Of a stretch of DNA of 64,000 bases, positions 7,746 through 17,138 are shown piece by piece. This DNA comes from an uncultured bacterium (lineage in GTDB: Bacteria > Cyanobacteriota > Vampirovibrionia > Gastranaerophilales > Gastranaerophilaceae): the NCBI GenBank assembly GCA_900547155.1, contig URFH01000005.1:20327-84326 (forward strand). Reading direction: 5' to 3'. The notes under the pieces are model-generated. The model was given only the letters and a program-made list of their open reading frames with translations. It made no database searches and was not told where the DNA came from. How positions within the stretch are numbered: the stretch's first letter is position 1; the number at the start of each line of letters is the position of its first letter. The translations under genes were made by a program, and so were the position numbers.

Positions 7746-9533
7746 TTATTTCAGATATTTAAAAAGTTCCGCCCCGTCTTTGAGCTCTTGAACGATGTTT
7801 ATTTTAAAAATGTTTTTCCCGAAATGTTTTTGTGAAAATTCTTTCACAAAATCAATGAATTCCTGCGCAAATTCGCCCTCAACAATCTCAAAATGAAAGG
7901 ATTTTGTATTGATTTCAGCAATGCGCTGCGGGAGTTTTTCTTTTAAATTTATATTCAAAAGGCACTTTTCCCCGATACAGCGGGCTATTTTTTTGTTCAA
8001 AAAGCATAAAAAGCTGTTTTCTTTAGAATAGCCGAGCGGTAGCGACGAAGAAGCTGTGACAAGCTCCCTTTTGTTCATAGGTGCGAGCCCGTTTGCGACT
8101 CTGTCGTCTTTTCTGATATATTGTACAAGCCTGATATGCTCTGAAACTAATTCCGGACGTTGCGTTATTGCGGTTGGCTGTTTCATTGCAATTTCAATGA
8201 AATCTTTCAGTGTCAAACCTGTACTTTCAAGCAGCTGTGAGCTTTTTAAGATGTTTTCGCGTGCATGTTCTGTTGAAAAACAGAAAAGAAACGGAGATTT
8301 CATCATTGCTTTGAAGTAGGCTTCTGCGCTGAGCCCCTCTTTTTTAAACAGTTTCTCCATTTCTTGCGCTTTTTGACCGGGTTTTTCCGGACTTTGGAAA
8401 AACAATCTCGGAAATTTTATCGCGCTACTGACCGCTTTTTCCATTGTCATTCCGTATTTTGAATATAATTTTGCAAGACCGGCGATATTGCTGTTGATTG
8501 TTTCCGGTGCCTGATAATATTGGGGCTGGGAATAAAGGGCTTTCAAATATTTTTCTTTTGTAAGCCCGTATGGCTCAAGAGCCTTTATTACGCCTTCTAC
8601 ATTTTCAATTGTTTTTTGCGGCGGCTGAAAATAAAGCGCAGGGAAGTATTTGAAGCTGCCCGCGTAAGATTTTTTTGTAAAATACGGGCTTTTGAAGTAG
8701 TCTGCAAGTATTTGTGCATTTTCAGCAGCTTTTTGGGGCGGTATGGAGCCGTTTTTTACGTAAATGTTTAGAATTTCTTTTGTGCTGAGCTTTGCTTCGG
8801 GGAAATTTTTCTTAAATTCAGAAATAAACTCCTGTGCCTCTTTGGGCAGCATTCCGTTGTTGCTCTGGAGGTGCACAATTGCCCTGTCGAGGTAGTTTTT
8901 TGTCTGGGTCGGGGAAAGATTCAGCTCCCGCGCAGTTTTTGAGATTCTCGTGTTTTTATTATCTTCGCTGAAATGAAGAGAAAGGATTTTTATGTCTTTT
9001 TCGCTGTTTTTCGGGTTTTTAAGCAGGCTGGAAATCGTTTCTTTCCTTACAGCTTTTTCCTCTGAAGTAAAATCGAGCGCAATTTCACGGTCAAAGATTG
9101 TTTCGATTGCGTTTTCGCCCACGGTCAGCGTTGAATCACGAAAAATTGTTCTATCCATTGTTGACATTTCGGGCAAAACGCGTGAGGAGGGCGCGGGGGT
9201 TAAATTTTTGAAGAAATTTTTAAAAGTTTCCGCAGGATTTTCAGAGCTTTTGAGCGTTTCAAGCATTTCAAAAAATTTCAACATCAAATCCTGATACACA
9301 TCCTTTTTGTCGTAAATTTTTGGGGAATATTTTTTTAGCAAACCGCGTATTTGTGTGTCAGAACGAGTAAATATGCGATTTTTTGCTGCTTCAACAAGCG
9401 ACGGGTTTTCAGAATTTGAAATAGTTAAAACATCACTGTTTACGCTGGAAAAAAAGTCTTCACCGCGCGATATAGCCTTGAAAGAAGCATGTTTTTGATG
9501 ATTTGATGTAAATGGGGAGGTCTGAATCAGCAT
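7746..9533 (-). CDS. Sigma-70-like protein fused to mTERF-like helical repeats
   Basis: A 595-residue protein I cannot name. Near the N-terminus HASFKA (15-20) matches the short motif shared by several lineage proteins here. Residues 72-95 resemble sigma region 2 (KDVYQDLMLKFFEML), and 175-222 resemble sigma region 4, a helix-turn-helix with TARELNLSPTQTKNYL. From about 298 there are four and a half repeats of 38-39 residues starting at 298, 337, 375, 414 and 453. Each begins P-x-x-x-x-Q-x-P and ends with G[LM][ST]xxxxxxxA, a pattern like mitochondrial transcription terminator (mTERF) repeats. The last 120 residues are unassigned. It could be a DNA-binding regulator; a toxin-like or effector role cannot be excluded. 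Codon use matches its neighbours. Confidence 0.6.
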   Translation of the reverse strand: MLIQTSPFTSNHQKHASFKAISRGEDFFSSVNSDVLTISNSENPSLVEAAKNRIFTRSDTQIRGLLKKYSPKIYDKKDVYQDLMLKFFEMLETLKSSENPAETFKNFFKNLTPAPSSRVLPEMSTMDRTIFRDSTLTVGENAIETIFDREIALDFTSEEKAVRKETISSLLKNPKNSEKDIKILSLHFSEDNKNTRISKTARELNLSPTQTKNYLDRAIVHLQSNNGMLPKEAQEFISEFKKNFPEAKLSTKEILNIYVKNGSIPPQKAAENAQILADYFKSPYFTKKSYAGSFKYFPALYFQPPQKTIENVEGVIKALEPYGLTKEKYLKALYSQPQYYQAPETINSNIAGLAKLYSKYGMTMEKAVSSAIKFPRLFFQSPEKPGQKAQEMEKLFKKEGLSAEAYFKAMMKSPFLFCFSTEHARENILKSSQLLESTGLTLKDFIEIAMKQPTAITQRPELVSEHIRLVQYIRKDDRVANGLAPMNKRELVTASSSLPLGYSKENSFLCFLNKKIARCIGEKCLLNINLKEKLPQRIAEINTKSFHFEIVEGEFAQEFIDFVKEFSQKHFGKNIFKINIVQELKDGAELFKYLK

Positions 9534-9596
9534 ATTTTAACAAAGCATGTGAAGAAAAAAATTTGCTATCTTTTATTAGAAAATTTAACAATATTA

Positions 9597-10373
9597 TTAT
9601 TTTAATGCTGATTTTGCGGCTTTCCAGAGCCTGTCGTATTCTTCAAAATCGTAATCTTCAAGCTTTTTCTGCGCAAGTTCTTCCATTTTGCGAAAACGCG
9701 CCATAAACTTTTTGTTTGCTTTTAAAAGTGCCTGTTCTGCGTCGATTTTGTGCCAGCGGGCGAGGTTCACTATGGCAAAAAGCATATCTCCGAGCTCTTC
9801 TTCGGCGTTTTCTTTGTCCTGTTTTTTTACTGCGTCTTTAAACTCCTCAATTTCAGAAAAAATACAATCCCAGAGCGAATCCTCGCTTGGCCATTCAAAA
9901 CCGGCGGAAACCGCCTTTTTGCTGATTTTTTGCGCGCTCATCAGGGCCGATTGTGCACGCGAAATCCCGTCCATAAGCGATTTTCTGTGCTTTTTTTCTT
10001 CCTGTTTGAGCTTTTCCCAGTTTTGCAGAATTTCGGTTGTATTTTTTACGCGTACATCGCCGAAAACGTGCGGATGACGGTGAATGAGCTTGTCCGAAAT
10101 GCCTTTTGCAACATCTTCAATGTCAAATTCACCCGCTTCTTTTGCAATTTGCGAATGCAAAACAACCTGCAAAAGTACATCGCCGAGTTCTTCTTTCAAA
10201 TGCACGCAATCATTGTCATCAATCGCATCGACCGCTTCGTAGGCTTCTTCAAGCATGTTTTTTTTGAGGGTTGCATGGGTTTGTTCTCTGTCCCATGCGC
10301 AGCCGTTTTCGGAACGGAGAATTTCAATGATTTCTATTAATTTTGCAAGATTTTTATGATTTTTTTCTTCCAT
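9597..10373 (-). CDS. mazG: Nucleoside triphosphate pyrophosphohydrolase MazG
   Basis: House-cleaning enzyme that hydrolyses NTPs and dNTPs to monophosphates plus pyrophosphate. Two MazG domains are present. The first has ENGCAWDREQTH and KEELGDVLLQVVLHS, supplying the metal-binding acidic residues. The second has EEELGDMLFAIVNLARW. At 258 residues it is the usual length for the two-domain form. Its ATG overlaps the stop of the upstream LCP gene (TAATG), so the two are coupled. No toxin-antitoxin pair is adjacent, which supports a general metabolic role. Confidence 0.95.
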   Translation of the reverse strand: MEEKNHKNLAKLIEIIEILRSENGCAWDREQTHATLKKNMLEEAYEAVDAIDDNDCVHLKEELGDVLLQVVLHSQIAKEAGEFDIEDVAKGISDKLIHRHPHVFGDVRVKNTTEILQNWEKLKQEEKKHRKSLMDGISRAQSALMSAQKISKKAVSAGFEWPSEDSLWDCIFSEIEEFKDAVKKQDKENAEEELGDMLFAIVNLARWHKIDAEQALLKANKKFMARFRKMEELAQKKLEDYDFEEYDRLWKAAKSALK

Positions 10374-11674
10374 TATGAACCTGAAACGATAATGGTGAAA
10401 TCGCTGTGAACGCAGTACATACGGACAGGGTCGTAAACGAACTGCGAGGAGCGGATTTCAGGGATACGTTTTTTCAACCAGCTTATAAATTCATTCGTAA
10501 CAGCTGCATTGTGCCCGATAACCTGCGAATGCGGAAGATGTGCCCTGCCAATGCAGTTTACTTCGTAGCCGCTGGCTTTTAGCTCGTCTTTTATGCGCAT
10601 TGCTTCGTCTTCTTTGTCAAAAGAGTACATAATGCCCGCAACAAGCTTTTTATCCGTAACATCCGGCTTGTCCCTGTAAATAAACCGGTCAATAACCTCC
10701 TGAGTTTTTTCCGGATCAAGAATCCAGTAGCTTATATAGCCTTTTTTTGAGGGTGCGCCGGGAAGCGTAGCAAATTGTACGTCGTTCATGTCGATATTAC
10801 GGAGCATTGCCGCCATGTGTGACATTTCATAAAGTGACATGTCGGTTTTTACGTAAGTGGTGGCAAGATTAAGCACCTCGGGGATTTTGGGGATTACAGC
10901 AGGTGACTGGAGTTTTTCCAGAAGCGCTTTTAAAAACCACTGCTGGCGCGAAGTGCGTCCGATATCGCCCAGACCGTCTTTTCTGTATCTCAAAAATCCC
11001 TCAACCTGCGCTCCGTTGAGCACATGGAGCCCTTTTGTAAGATTTATATGCAAATTTCCTGCGTTGTCGTTGTAGAACATATTTTTTTCAATATAAACAG
11101 GCACCCCGCCGAGCGCGTCAACAAGTTTTTTAACCCCGTCATTGTTGATTACAACGTATTTGTTGACTTTGATTCCGAGAGTGTCTTCAATTGTCTTTTT
11201 TGTCATTTCAACACCGCCCAGTGCGTGTGCTGCGTTGATTTTTTGCACTCCGTGGTCGCCAGGGAGGTAAACTTTACTGTCGCGGGGAACAGAAATTGCG
11301 TTCACGGAATGGGTGCGTGCGTCAATGTTTATCAAAAGAATCGTGTCCGAACGGGTTCCTTTGAATTTGTCCGCGTTTTCTCCGTTTGAGTCAACACCGA
11401 GAATCATTATTGTCTGGCGTCCGTTGAAAACAGGGACATTGAAGCCTTTTTGCGCTTTGGGGTCAAGTTTTGCAAAGATTTTTGCGAGGGTTTCTTTGTT
11501 AAAATCAACATCATCGCCGATTGCTGCTATATAGCCAAAAGCCGCTGCCACAGCTACTACCACAACGATAAAAAAGCCAAAAAACAGCTTTTTGAACCCC
11601 TGACCTGCTCTGGTTTCCTTGTTATAGTTTAAAAAAACGTTATATTGCTCGTCTTTATCTTTTAATTCATTCAT
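10373..11674 (-). CDS. LytR-CpsA-Psr (LCP) family glycopolymer transferase
   Basis: Membrane-anchored enzyme that transfers undecaprenyl-linked glycopolymers to the cell wall. There is a short cytoplasmic tail, one membrane helix (about 30-51), then the extracytoplasmic LCP domain. The latter shows GTRSDTILLINI and SVPRDSKVYLPG, which supply the conserved Asp and Arg residues that bind the lipid pyrophosphate, and later GFLRYRKDGLGDIGR. The last ~85 residues form a LytR_C-type domain. At 433 residues it is complete. It is co-translated with mazG. In a diderm the acceptor might be peptidoglycan or a surface polymer; the substrate is not visible from sequence. Confidence 0.92.
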   Translation of the reverse strand: MNELKDKDEQYNVFLNYNKETRAGQGFKKLFFGFFIVVVVAVAAAFGYIAAIGDDVDFNKETLAKIFAKLDPKAQKGFNVPVFNGRQTIMILGVDSNGENADKFKGTRSDTILLINIDARTHSVNAISVPRDSKVYLPGDHGVQKINAAHALGGVEMTKKTIEDTLGIKVNKYVVINNDGVKKLVDALGGVPVYIEKNMFYNDNAGNLHINLTKGLHVLNGAQVEGFLRYRKDGLGDIGRTSRQQWFLKALLEKLQSPAVIPKIPEVLNLATTYVKTDMSLYEMSHMAAMLRNIDMNDVQFATLPGAPSKKGYISYWILDPEKTQEVIDRFIYRDKPDVTDKKLVAGIMYSFDKEDEAMRIKDELKASGYEVNCIGRAHLPHSQVIGHNAAVTNEFISWLKKRIPEIRSSQFVYDPVRMYCVHSDFTIIVSGS

Positions 11675-11800
11675 TTTTACTGCCTCGGAGTGTAAAATCC
11701 ATAATTACATTCAAGTTATTTAATATTTTACTCCAAAAAAATTTATTACAAAATAATTTTATACGCAGATTGGAGGAAATTGTTAAGGATTTGTTCAAAT

Positions 11801-11830
11801 AAAAAAGGACACCCGAAAGCGTCCTTTTTT
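11801..11830 (-). terminator. Rho-independent terminator after asnS
   Basis: Stem AAAAAGGAC paired with GTCCTTTTTT around a ten-base loop, read on the minus strand and ending in a U run. It lies 20 bases past the asnS stop and upstream of the LCP gene, so it separates the two transcription units. Confidence 0.85.
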
Positions 11831-11849
11831 ACTGCTGTAAAAGCTGAAA

Positions 11850-13130
11850 TTAAGGTTTGATTCTGTCCATAAGGCGCGGGAACGGGATGGTTTCGCGAAC
11901 ATGCGGCACGCCGCAAATCCAGCTGACCGTACGTTCGATTCCGAGCCCGAAACCTGCGTGTTTTACGCTTCCGTATTTTCTCAAATCAAGATACCAGTCG
12001 AAAACTTCCGGATTCAGACCCTGTTCTTTGATTTTTTCAAGAATTTTGTTCAAATCTTCTTCACGCTGGCCGCCGCCGATGATTTCTCCGTAGCCCTCGG
12101 GCGCAATCATATCAACGCAGGCAGCTTTGTCGCCCTCTTGTTTCATATAAAAAGCTTTGACCTTCATCGGGTAGTGGTGAATCATAACGGGCTTGTCAAA
12201 TTCTTCGGAAATGAGCGTTTCTTCGTCGCCGCCGAAATCTTCGCCCCACGGAGTATCGTTGCCTTTTTTGTGGAGGATTTCGATTGCCTCATCGTAAGAA
12301 ATTCTCGGGAACGGACGTTTAACTTTTTCGAGTTTTGAAATATCTCTGCCCAAAAATTCCAAATCAGCCCTGTTGTGCTCAAGAACCTGCTGAACAATGT
12401 ATTCAACGAACTCTTCAGCTAAATCCATATCCTCGTAAATATCAATAAACGCAACTTCCGGCTCAACCATCCAGAATTCGGTCAAATGGCGGCGGGTTTT
12501 GGATTTTTCTGCCCTAAATGTCGGCCCGAAGCAATAAACCTTGCCCATTGCCATAGCCGCAGCTTCCATGTAAAGCTGGCCTGACTGCGTGAGGTAGGCT
12601 TTGTCGTCAAAATAATCGACTTCAAACAGGTTTGTTGTTCCTTCGCAGGCGTTGGGGGTGAAAATCGGTGCGTCAACAAGCGTAAAATCTTTATTGTCAA
12701 AGAAATCACGAACCGATTTAATAATTCTGTGGCGAATACGCAAAATAGCGTTCTGGCGCAAAGAACGGAGCCACAAATGACGGTGTTCCATCAAAAAGTG
12801 GGTTCCGTGCTCTTTTGGCGTAATCGGATAATCAACTGAGGGCGAAAGAACTTTCACATCGGTTGCGTCGATTTCGTAGCCGATTTTTGAGCGGTCATGT
12901 TTTTTAACCGTACCTTTTACTTCGACTGAAGATTCCTGTGTAATCTTGTCAGCAGCCTCAAAAACCTCATCAGAAACATTTCCTTTAAAAACAACAGCCT
13001 GAATTTCGCCCGTACCGTCGCGAAGCTGGAGAAAATGGAGTTTTCCGCTTGAGCGTTTGTTGTACATCCATCCTTGCAGGGTGATTTCCTGCCCGTCGTA
13101 TTTTGCAATGTCTTTGATGTAGATTTTCAT
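11850..13130 (-). CDS. asnS: Asparaginyl-tRNA synthetase
   Basis: Class IIb aminoacyl-tRNA synthetase that charges tRNA-Asn with asparagine. The N-terminal OB-fold anticodon domain starts [19 protein letters not shown]. The catalytic domain has motif 2 around [18 protein letters not shown] and motif 3 [15 protein letters not shown]. Asparagine rather than aspartate specificity follows from similarity to AsnRS in the [18 protein letters not shown] region. I start at the ATG preceded by GAGGAAG. The open frame continues 28 residues upstream, but that extension is low-complexity basic and has no ribosome site. The product is then 426 residues. A terminator follows. Confidence 0.95.
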   Translation of the reverse strand: MKIYIKDIAKYDGQEITLQGWMYNKRSSGKLHFLQLRDGTGEIQAVVFKGNVSDEVFEAADKITQESSVEVKGTVKKHDRSKIGYEIDATDVKVLSPSVDYPITPKEHGTHFLMEHRHLWLRSLRQNAILRIRHRIIKSVRDFFDNKDFTLVDAPIFTPNACEGTTNLFEVDYFDDKAYLTQSGQLYMEAAAMAMGKVYCFGPTFRAEKSKTRRHLTEFWMVEPEVAFIDIYEDMDLAEEFVEYIVQQVLEHNRADLEFLGRDISKLEKVKRPFPRISYDEAIEILHKKGNDTPWGEDFGGDEETLISEEFDKPVMIHHYPMKVKAFYMKQEGDKAACVDMIAPEGYGEIIGGGQREEDLNKILEKIKEQGLNPEVFDWYLDLRKYGSVKHAGFGLGIERTVSWICGVPHVRETIPFPRLMDRIKP

Positions 13131-13252
13131 AATACTTCCTCTTTCAAATAAATCTAATCTCGTTTTTCGCCTGATTGTGCGCCTGCCGGCTTGTGGTTTT
13201 GCGGCGTTGTTCAATTCGTCCGCACTTTTTATTATATAATTTAATTTTTAAA

Positions 13253-15262
13253 TTACAATTTCAGCCACATTGCGCTGTATGGATTGAGTCTGGTGGTCAA
13301 ATCTTTGTTTTCGACTTTAACTTTTATCATTTTATCTGTCAAAAGGTCTTTCATATAGAGGTCTTTGGGCTTTTTGCCAAAATCGTCATTTGTGAATGTA
13401 ACAACCGCTTTCAGGCGTTTTTGCGAAAGGTTATTTATTACAACGACCCTTTCTTTCTCGGTTTCTCTTACATAAGCGAAAATTTCAGGAGAATCCGTCT
13501 TAACTCTGACAAATTTTCCTCTGGACATTACGAGATATTGCTTGCGAACCTTGATAAGTTTCTTAACTTTTTCGTAAACGATGTTGTTAAAAGTTCCTTT
13601 TTTGTGAATTGCGTCATAAAAAACATGTTTTTCAATCGGCCCGCGGTTTATGTCACGGCTGTCAAAGTAGCTGAGCATTTTGGGTTTGTTTTTTTCTTGT
13701 TTTTGACGATTTTTTCTGATTTCGGCGCTTTTCTTTGCGTTGGCAAAGTTGTTCTGGATTCCGATTTCGTCACCGTAATAAATAATCGGAATCCCCGGAA
13801 GCGACATTAAAATAGAAAATGCCATGCCGATTCTGTCAGGATTATTATCTAAGAAATTAGCCAATCTTCCGCTCACCCCGTAGCCTTTTCTAAAAGACGC
13901 GCCTTTGGGCGACAAATCTTCATAAAGCAGCTCTCTGGTTTTTTGATTTACCATTTCAAGCGTTAATTCATCATGCACCCTCAAAAATATTGCCCATGAA
14001 GCGGAATCAGGAATTGCCGGAGTGTCTTTGTATGCTTTCCAGAAGTACTGATTGTCCGCTGTGACCAGAGAAGCCCAGATTGCGGGCATGTACGGGAAAT
14101 GGTAGGCTATTTGAACCTCGTCGGTTCTGGTAATTTCTTTTTCTTTGCCGTTAATTTCTTCTTTTATTGTTTGTTCGCTCCCAAAGTAGGGCAAAATGTT
14201 GTTCGGGGTCTGGCATGCTTCAGCCTGAATTACCGAACGCGGCGCAATCGCTTGCAAATAAAGGCTTATCAGCTTGATAATTTTGTGCGTTTTTGGCAGA
14301 TTTTCTGCATTTGTGCCGGATTCCTTGATTAAATAAGGAATTGCGTCCATTCTGAAAATATCCACCCCTAAATTTGCCCACATTGAAACTGTTTCAAGGT
14401 TGTAATAAAGAACCTCGGGATTTTCCCAGTTCAAATCAAGCTGGAACGGATAAAAAGTGTGATAAAGGTAATAATCTTTTCCGTTAATCGTCACCTTACG
14501 GTAATGGGAATCCGTAATTTCAGGGAAAATCAGCCTGCGTTTTGAAATTTTTCCGTCATCTTCTTTGTATTCAACGACCATCCCGAGTTTTTCGTCTTTG
14601 TAGCGTTTAAATTCGGGGATTTTTTCTCTTACTACAAAATTATTGAGCTTGCTCACATCGCCTTTTAGAGCGTCTTGAAACCATTGATTTTCGTCGGAAA
14701 GATGGTTCAAAACGAGGTCTGCTTTGATTTTTAAGCCTTTTTCGCGTGCTGTTTTTACGAAAACCTTAAATTCCGGCATTCCTCCCAAATCCGCCCTTAC
14801 ATAGCGCGAATTCCTGACATCAAACCCCGAATCCGCCATCGGAGAATCAGCAAACGGAAGAATATAAATTGTCGTAACCCCCAAATCCTTTAAATAATCC
14901 AGCATTTCAGCGTCATCCGCAAAAGTATTGCATTTTGACGGGTCTTTCACGCCAAAATGGTCTGGATAAAACATGTAAATTATTTCTTCCTTGTACCAGT
15001 CGGAGGTTCTGGAAAAATCCTCGTCAGTCAGGTATTTTGGACGTTCGGATTTTGTTTTTTCGATGAGTTTATATACATTTGCATAAATTTCTTCGGTATT
15101 TTCCGAGCCGTAAATTTTTGAAATGCACGATTTCATCTCGTTTTCCAGTTTTTTAGAAACAAGACTTTTTTCTTCCTGTACTGCTGTTTGAGCGCATGCA
15201 GGCAGAATCATCCAGTTAAAAACAAGCACGATTGCGAGAAATGCGGATAATATTCTTTTCAT
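13253..15262 (-). CDS. Secreted GH13 alpha-amylase family glycosidase
   Basis: Exported glycoside hydrolase or transglycosidase of family GH13. The signal peptide spans residues 1-24 (hydrophobic core LSAFLAIVLVFNWMIL, then ACA before the likely cut; the LPAC lipobox is poor). The (beta/alpha)8 barrel shows all four GH13 regions: ADLVLNH (181-187), FRMDAIP with Arg304 and nucleophile Asp306, QAEACQ with acid/base Glu348, and RVHDEL with His430-Asp431. After the barrel IPIIYYGDEIG and a beta domain follow. Overall it resembles trehalose synthase and oligo-glucosidase subgroups, but the substrate cannot be fixed. A strong GGAGG site precedes the ATG. The protein should act in the periplasm or outside. 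Confidence 0.88.
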   Translation of the reverse strand: MKRILSAFLAIVLVFNWMILPACAQTAVQEEKSLVSKKLENEMKSCISKIYGSENTEEIYANVYKLIEKTKSERPKYLTDEDFSRTSDWYKEEIIYMFYPDHFGVKDPSKCNTFADDAEMLDYLKDLGVTTIYILPFADSPMADSGFDVRNSRYVRADLGGMPEFKVFVKTAREKGLKIKADLVLNHLSDENQWFQDALKGDVSKLNNFVVREKIPEFKRYKDEKLGMVVEYKEDDGKISKRRLIFPEITDSHYRKVTINGKDYYLYHTFYPFQLDLNWENPEVLYYNLETVSMWANLGVDIFRMDAIPYLIKESGTNAENLPKTHKIIKLISLYLQAIAPRSVIQAEACQTPNNILPYFGSEQTIKEEINGKEKEITRTDEVQIAYHFPYMPAIWASLVTADNQYFWKAYKDTPAIPDSASWAIFLRVHDELTLEMVNQKTRELLYEDLSPKGASFRKGYGVSGRLANFLDNNPDRIGMAFSILMSLPGIPIIYYGDEIGIQNNFANAKKSAEIRKNRQKQEKNKPKMLSYFDSRDINRGPIEKHVFYDAIHKKGTFNNIVYEKVKKLIKVRKQYLVMSRGKFVRVKTDSPEIFAYVRETEKERVVVINNLSQKRLKAVVTFTNDDFGKKPKDLYMKDLLTDKMIKVKVENKDLTTRLNPYSAMWLKL

Positions 15263-15298
15263 GGTTCCTCCGGTTGTTGAGGTTGTATTAGTAAATTT

Positions 15299-16333
15299 TT
15301 ATATAGTCTTGATTTCTTGTGTATCAATCGACTTACCTACGATAGGCGCGATTTTTTTCAAATCCGAGTACAAATCGCTGAACTGTTCGGGATAAAGTGA
15401 TTGTGCACCGTCACAAAGAGCCGTATCAGGGTCATAATGAACCTCAATAATCAGCCCGTCGCAGCCTGCTGCCACCGCAGCCCTTGACATCGGGGCAACT
15501 TTGTCGCGAAGACCTGTTCCATGGCTCGGGTCGATGATAATCGGCAAATGGCTTAGCTTTTTGATTACGGGAATGGCCGAAAGGTCAAGGGTGTTTCTTG
15601 TTACACGCTCGAATGTTCTTATTCCGCGTTCACAGAGGATAACCTCCCTGTTTCCTCCCGACATAACGTACTCTGCGGCCATCAAAAGCTCTTCAAATGT
15701 TGCCGAAAGCCCTCTTTTAATCATTACGGGCTTGTTGACGTAGCCAAGTTCTTTTAAAAGGTTAAAATTCTGCATGTTTCTTGCGCCAACCTGCAAAATA
15801 TCAACATAATCAAGAAACATCGGGATTTGTGAGATTTCCATCACCTCGGAAGTTACTGCCATGCCGTATTTGTCGGCAACTTCACGGATAATTTTCAAAC
15901 CATCTTCGCCCATTCCCTGAAATGCGTACGGGGAGGTTCTGGGCTTGAAAGCGCCGCCGCGCAGAATTTTTACGCCTGTTTCTTTGAGTTTTGCTGCGGT
16001 TTCGTCCATTTCTTCATAGCTTTCGATTGTGCAAGGGCCTGCGATAACGCCTGTATGCTCACCGCCGAATTTTATGCCGTTTACGTCGATTACTGTGTCT
16101 TGAGGCTGGAAGATTCTGCTTACGAGTTTGTAGCTTGAGGTTATTTTAATAACCTCTTTTACCCCGTCGAGAAGCTCAATATCACGGGGGTCAACGACTT
16201 TTCCGCCTACGCAGCCGATTACGGTATGGAGCTCACCGGTAGAAACGTGAGCGTCGAAGCCTTTTTTCTTAATAAAAGTTATTACATTTTCGATTTGTTC
16301 TTCTGAAGCGCCGTGGCGCATAATTACGAGCAT
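15299..16333 (-). CDS. aroF: 3-deoxy-7-phosphoheptulonate (DAHP) synthase, AroF type I-beta
   Basis: First enzyme of the shikimate pathway, joining phosphoenolpyruvate and erythrose 4-phosphate. The N-terminal ferredoxin-like regulatory domain (about 1-70, MLVIMRHGASEEQIENVI) is the form found in Thermotoga and Bacillus-type enzymes. The barrel contains IAGPCTIES, KILRGGAFKPRTSPYAFQG and PIIIDPSHGTG, which supply the PEP and metal ligands. At 344 residues it is full length. AAGGAAC precedes the ATG. It stands alone between the amylase gene and a divergent orphan. Feedback control through the ferredoxin-like domain is likely from family knowledge. Confidence 0.95.
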   Translation of the reverse strand: MLVIMRHGASEEQIENVITFIKKKGFDAHVSTGELHTVIGCVGGKVVDPRDIELLDGVKEVIKITSSYKLVSRIFQPQDTVIDVNGIKFGGEHTGVIAGPCTIESYEEMDETAAKLKETGVKILRGGAFKPRTSPYAFQGMGEDGLKIIREVADKYGMAVTSEVMEISQIPMFLDYVDILQVGARNMQNFNLLKELGYVNKPVMIKRGLSATFEELLMAAEYVMSGGNREVILCERGIRTFERVTRNTLDLSAIPVIKKLSHLPIIIDPSHGTGLRDKVAPMSRAAVAAGCDGLIIEVHYDPDTALCDGAQSLYPEQFSDLYSDLKKIAPIVGKSIDTQEIKTI

Positions 16334-16440
16334 AGTGTTCCTTTCATTGCAAAGTTATTAATGTTACACCAATAATAAAACAAAAGTTTATCCCCGTCCA
16401 AAGGCAATTTTTTTTCTTTACCTGTTTTAACAAAACCATC

Positions 16441-17067
16441 ATGGACAAAATTCAATCTCCCTCGTTCAAATCAAAAATAAATTTCATTCCTTATGGTCAA
16501 TTCGACAGGCTTTACAAATTCAACCTGATAAAATTTGACCATTTTCACCCGAATGTGATAAATGCTGACAAATTCTGGAGCGCAAACATCAGAACCTGCA
16601 CAGGCGGCGGAATTGTCGGAAAAAATGAAGCAGCGGGGTTCCATATTCTGGATGATTCGTTAAATTATCAAAATATAAAAGAGATTATCGGCAATATTTT
16701 AAATAATGTGGAAAAACCTGTTTCGGGAATCGTTTTCGGTGCAAAAGACAGTGAAAAATTCCCGCGTTCAATGCCGATATTCATGAAAATCAGAAATGCA
16801 ATGAACAGGAATGTTCCGAATGTTTCGGTTTTTCAAGCAATAAAAGACTGCTGGGGGCAAGTTCACTTTGCCTACCTCGGAAAAGAAGACACCTGGTACA
16901 TTTGCTGCGAAAAAATAGATTTGAATTCAAACCGCAATATCCAGCCGGTACGCGGAATCAAAAGTCTTATAAATTTCTTTTCAAAAATCTCAATTGCGCC
17001 GTCCGATAGGCTTTTTATCAAGGGAAAAGAGGTTCTTCCGAAAGATTGTCCGGAAATTTTTAAATAG
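16441..17067 (+). CDS. Lineage-type hypothetical protein, possible CheD-like deamidase fold
   Basis: A 208-residue protein I do not recognise. Residues 6-11 (SPSFKS) match the short N-terminal motif of other proteins in this window. The body has RTCTGGGIVG (Cys53), AAGFHILDD (His68) and GIVFGAKDSE (96-105). A Cys followed about 15 residues later by His, then a glycine-rich segment, resembles the Cys-His-Thr/Ser arrangement of CheD-type glutamine deamidases, but this is only pattern similarity. There is no signal peptide or membrane helix. It is divergent from aroF with about 107 bases between them. The start ATG has no strong ribosome site. Confidence 0.5.
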   Translation: MDKIQSPSFKSKINFIPYGQFDRLYKFNLIKFDHFHPNVINADKFWSANIRTCTGGGIVGKNEAAGFHILDDSLNYQNIKEIIGNILNNVEKPVSGIVFGAKDSEKFPRSMPIFMKIRNAMNRNVPNVSVFQAIKDCWGQVHFAYLGKEDTWYICCEKIDLNSNRNIQPVRGIKSLINFFSKISIAPSDRLFIKGKEVLPKDCPEIFK

Positions 17068-17138
17068 TTTCATAATTCACGGTTGAATTCTGCTCGCGGA
17101 CATAACACGTCCTAAAAATTTTGTGCTAAAATCGTTCT

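Noticed and set aside
13131..13214. 28-residue N-terminal extension of asnS
   Set aside because: No ribosome site, odd basic composition, and a clear GAGGAAG site precedes the internal ATG.
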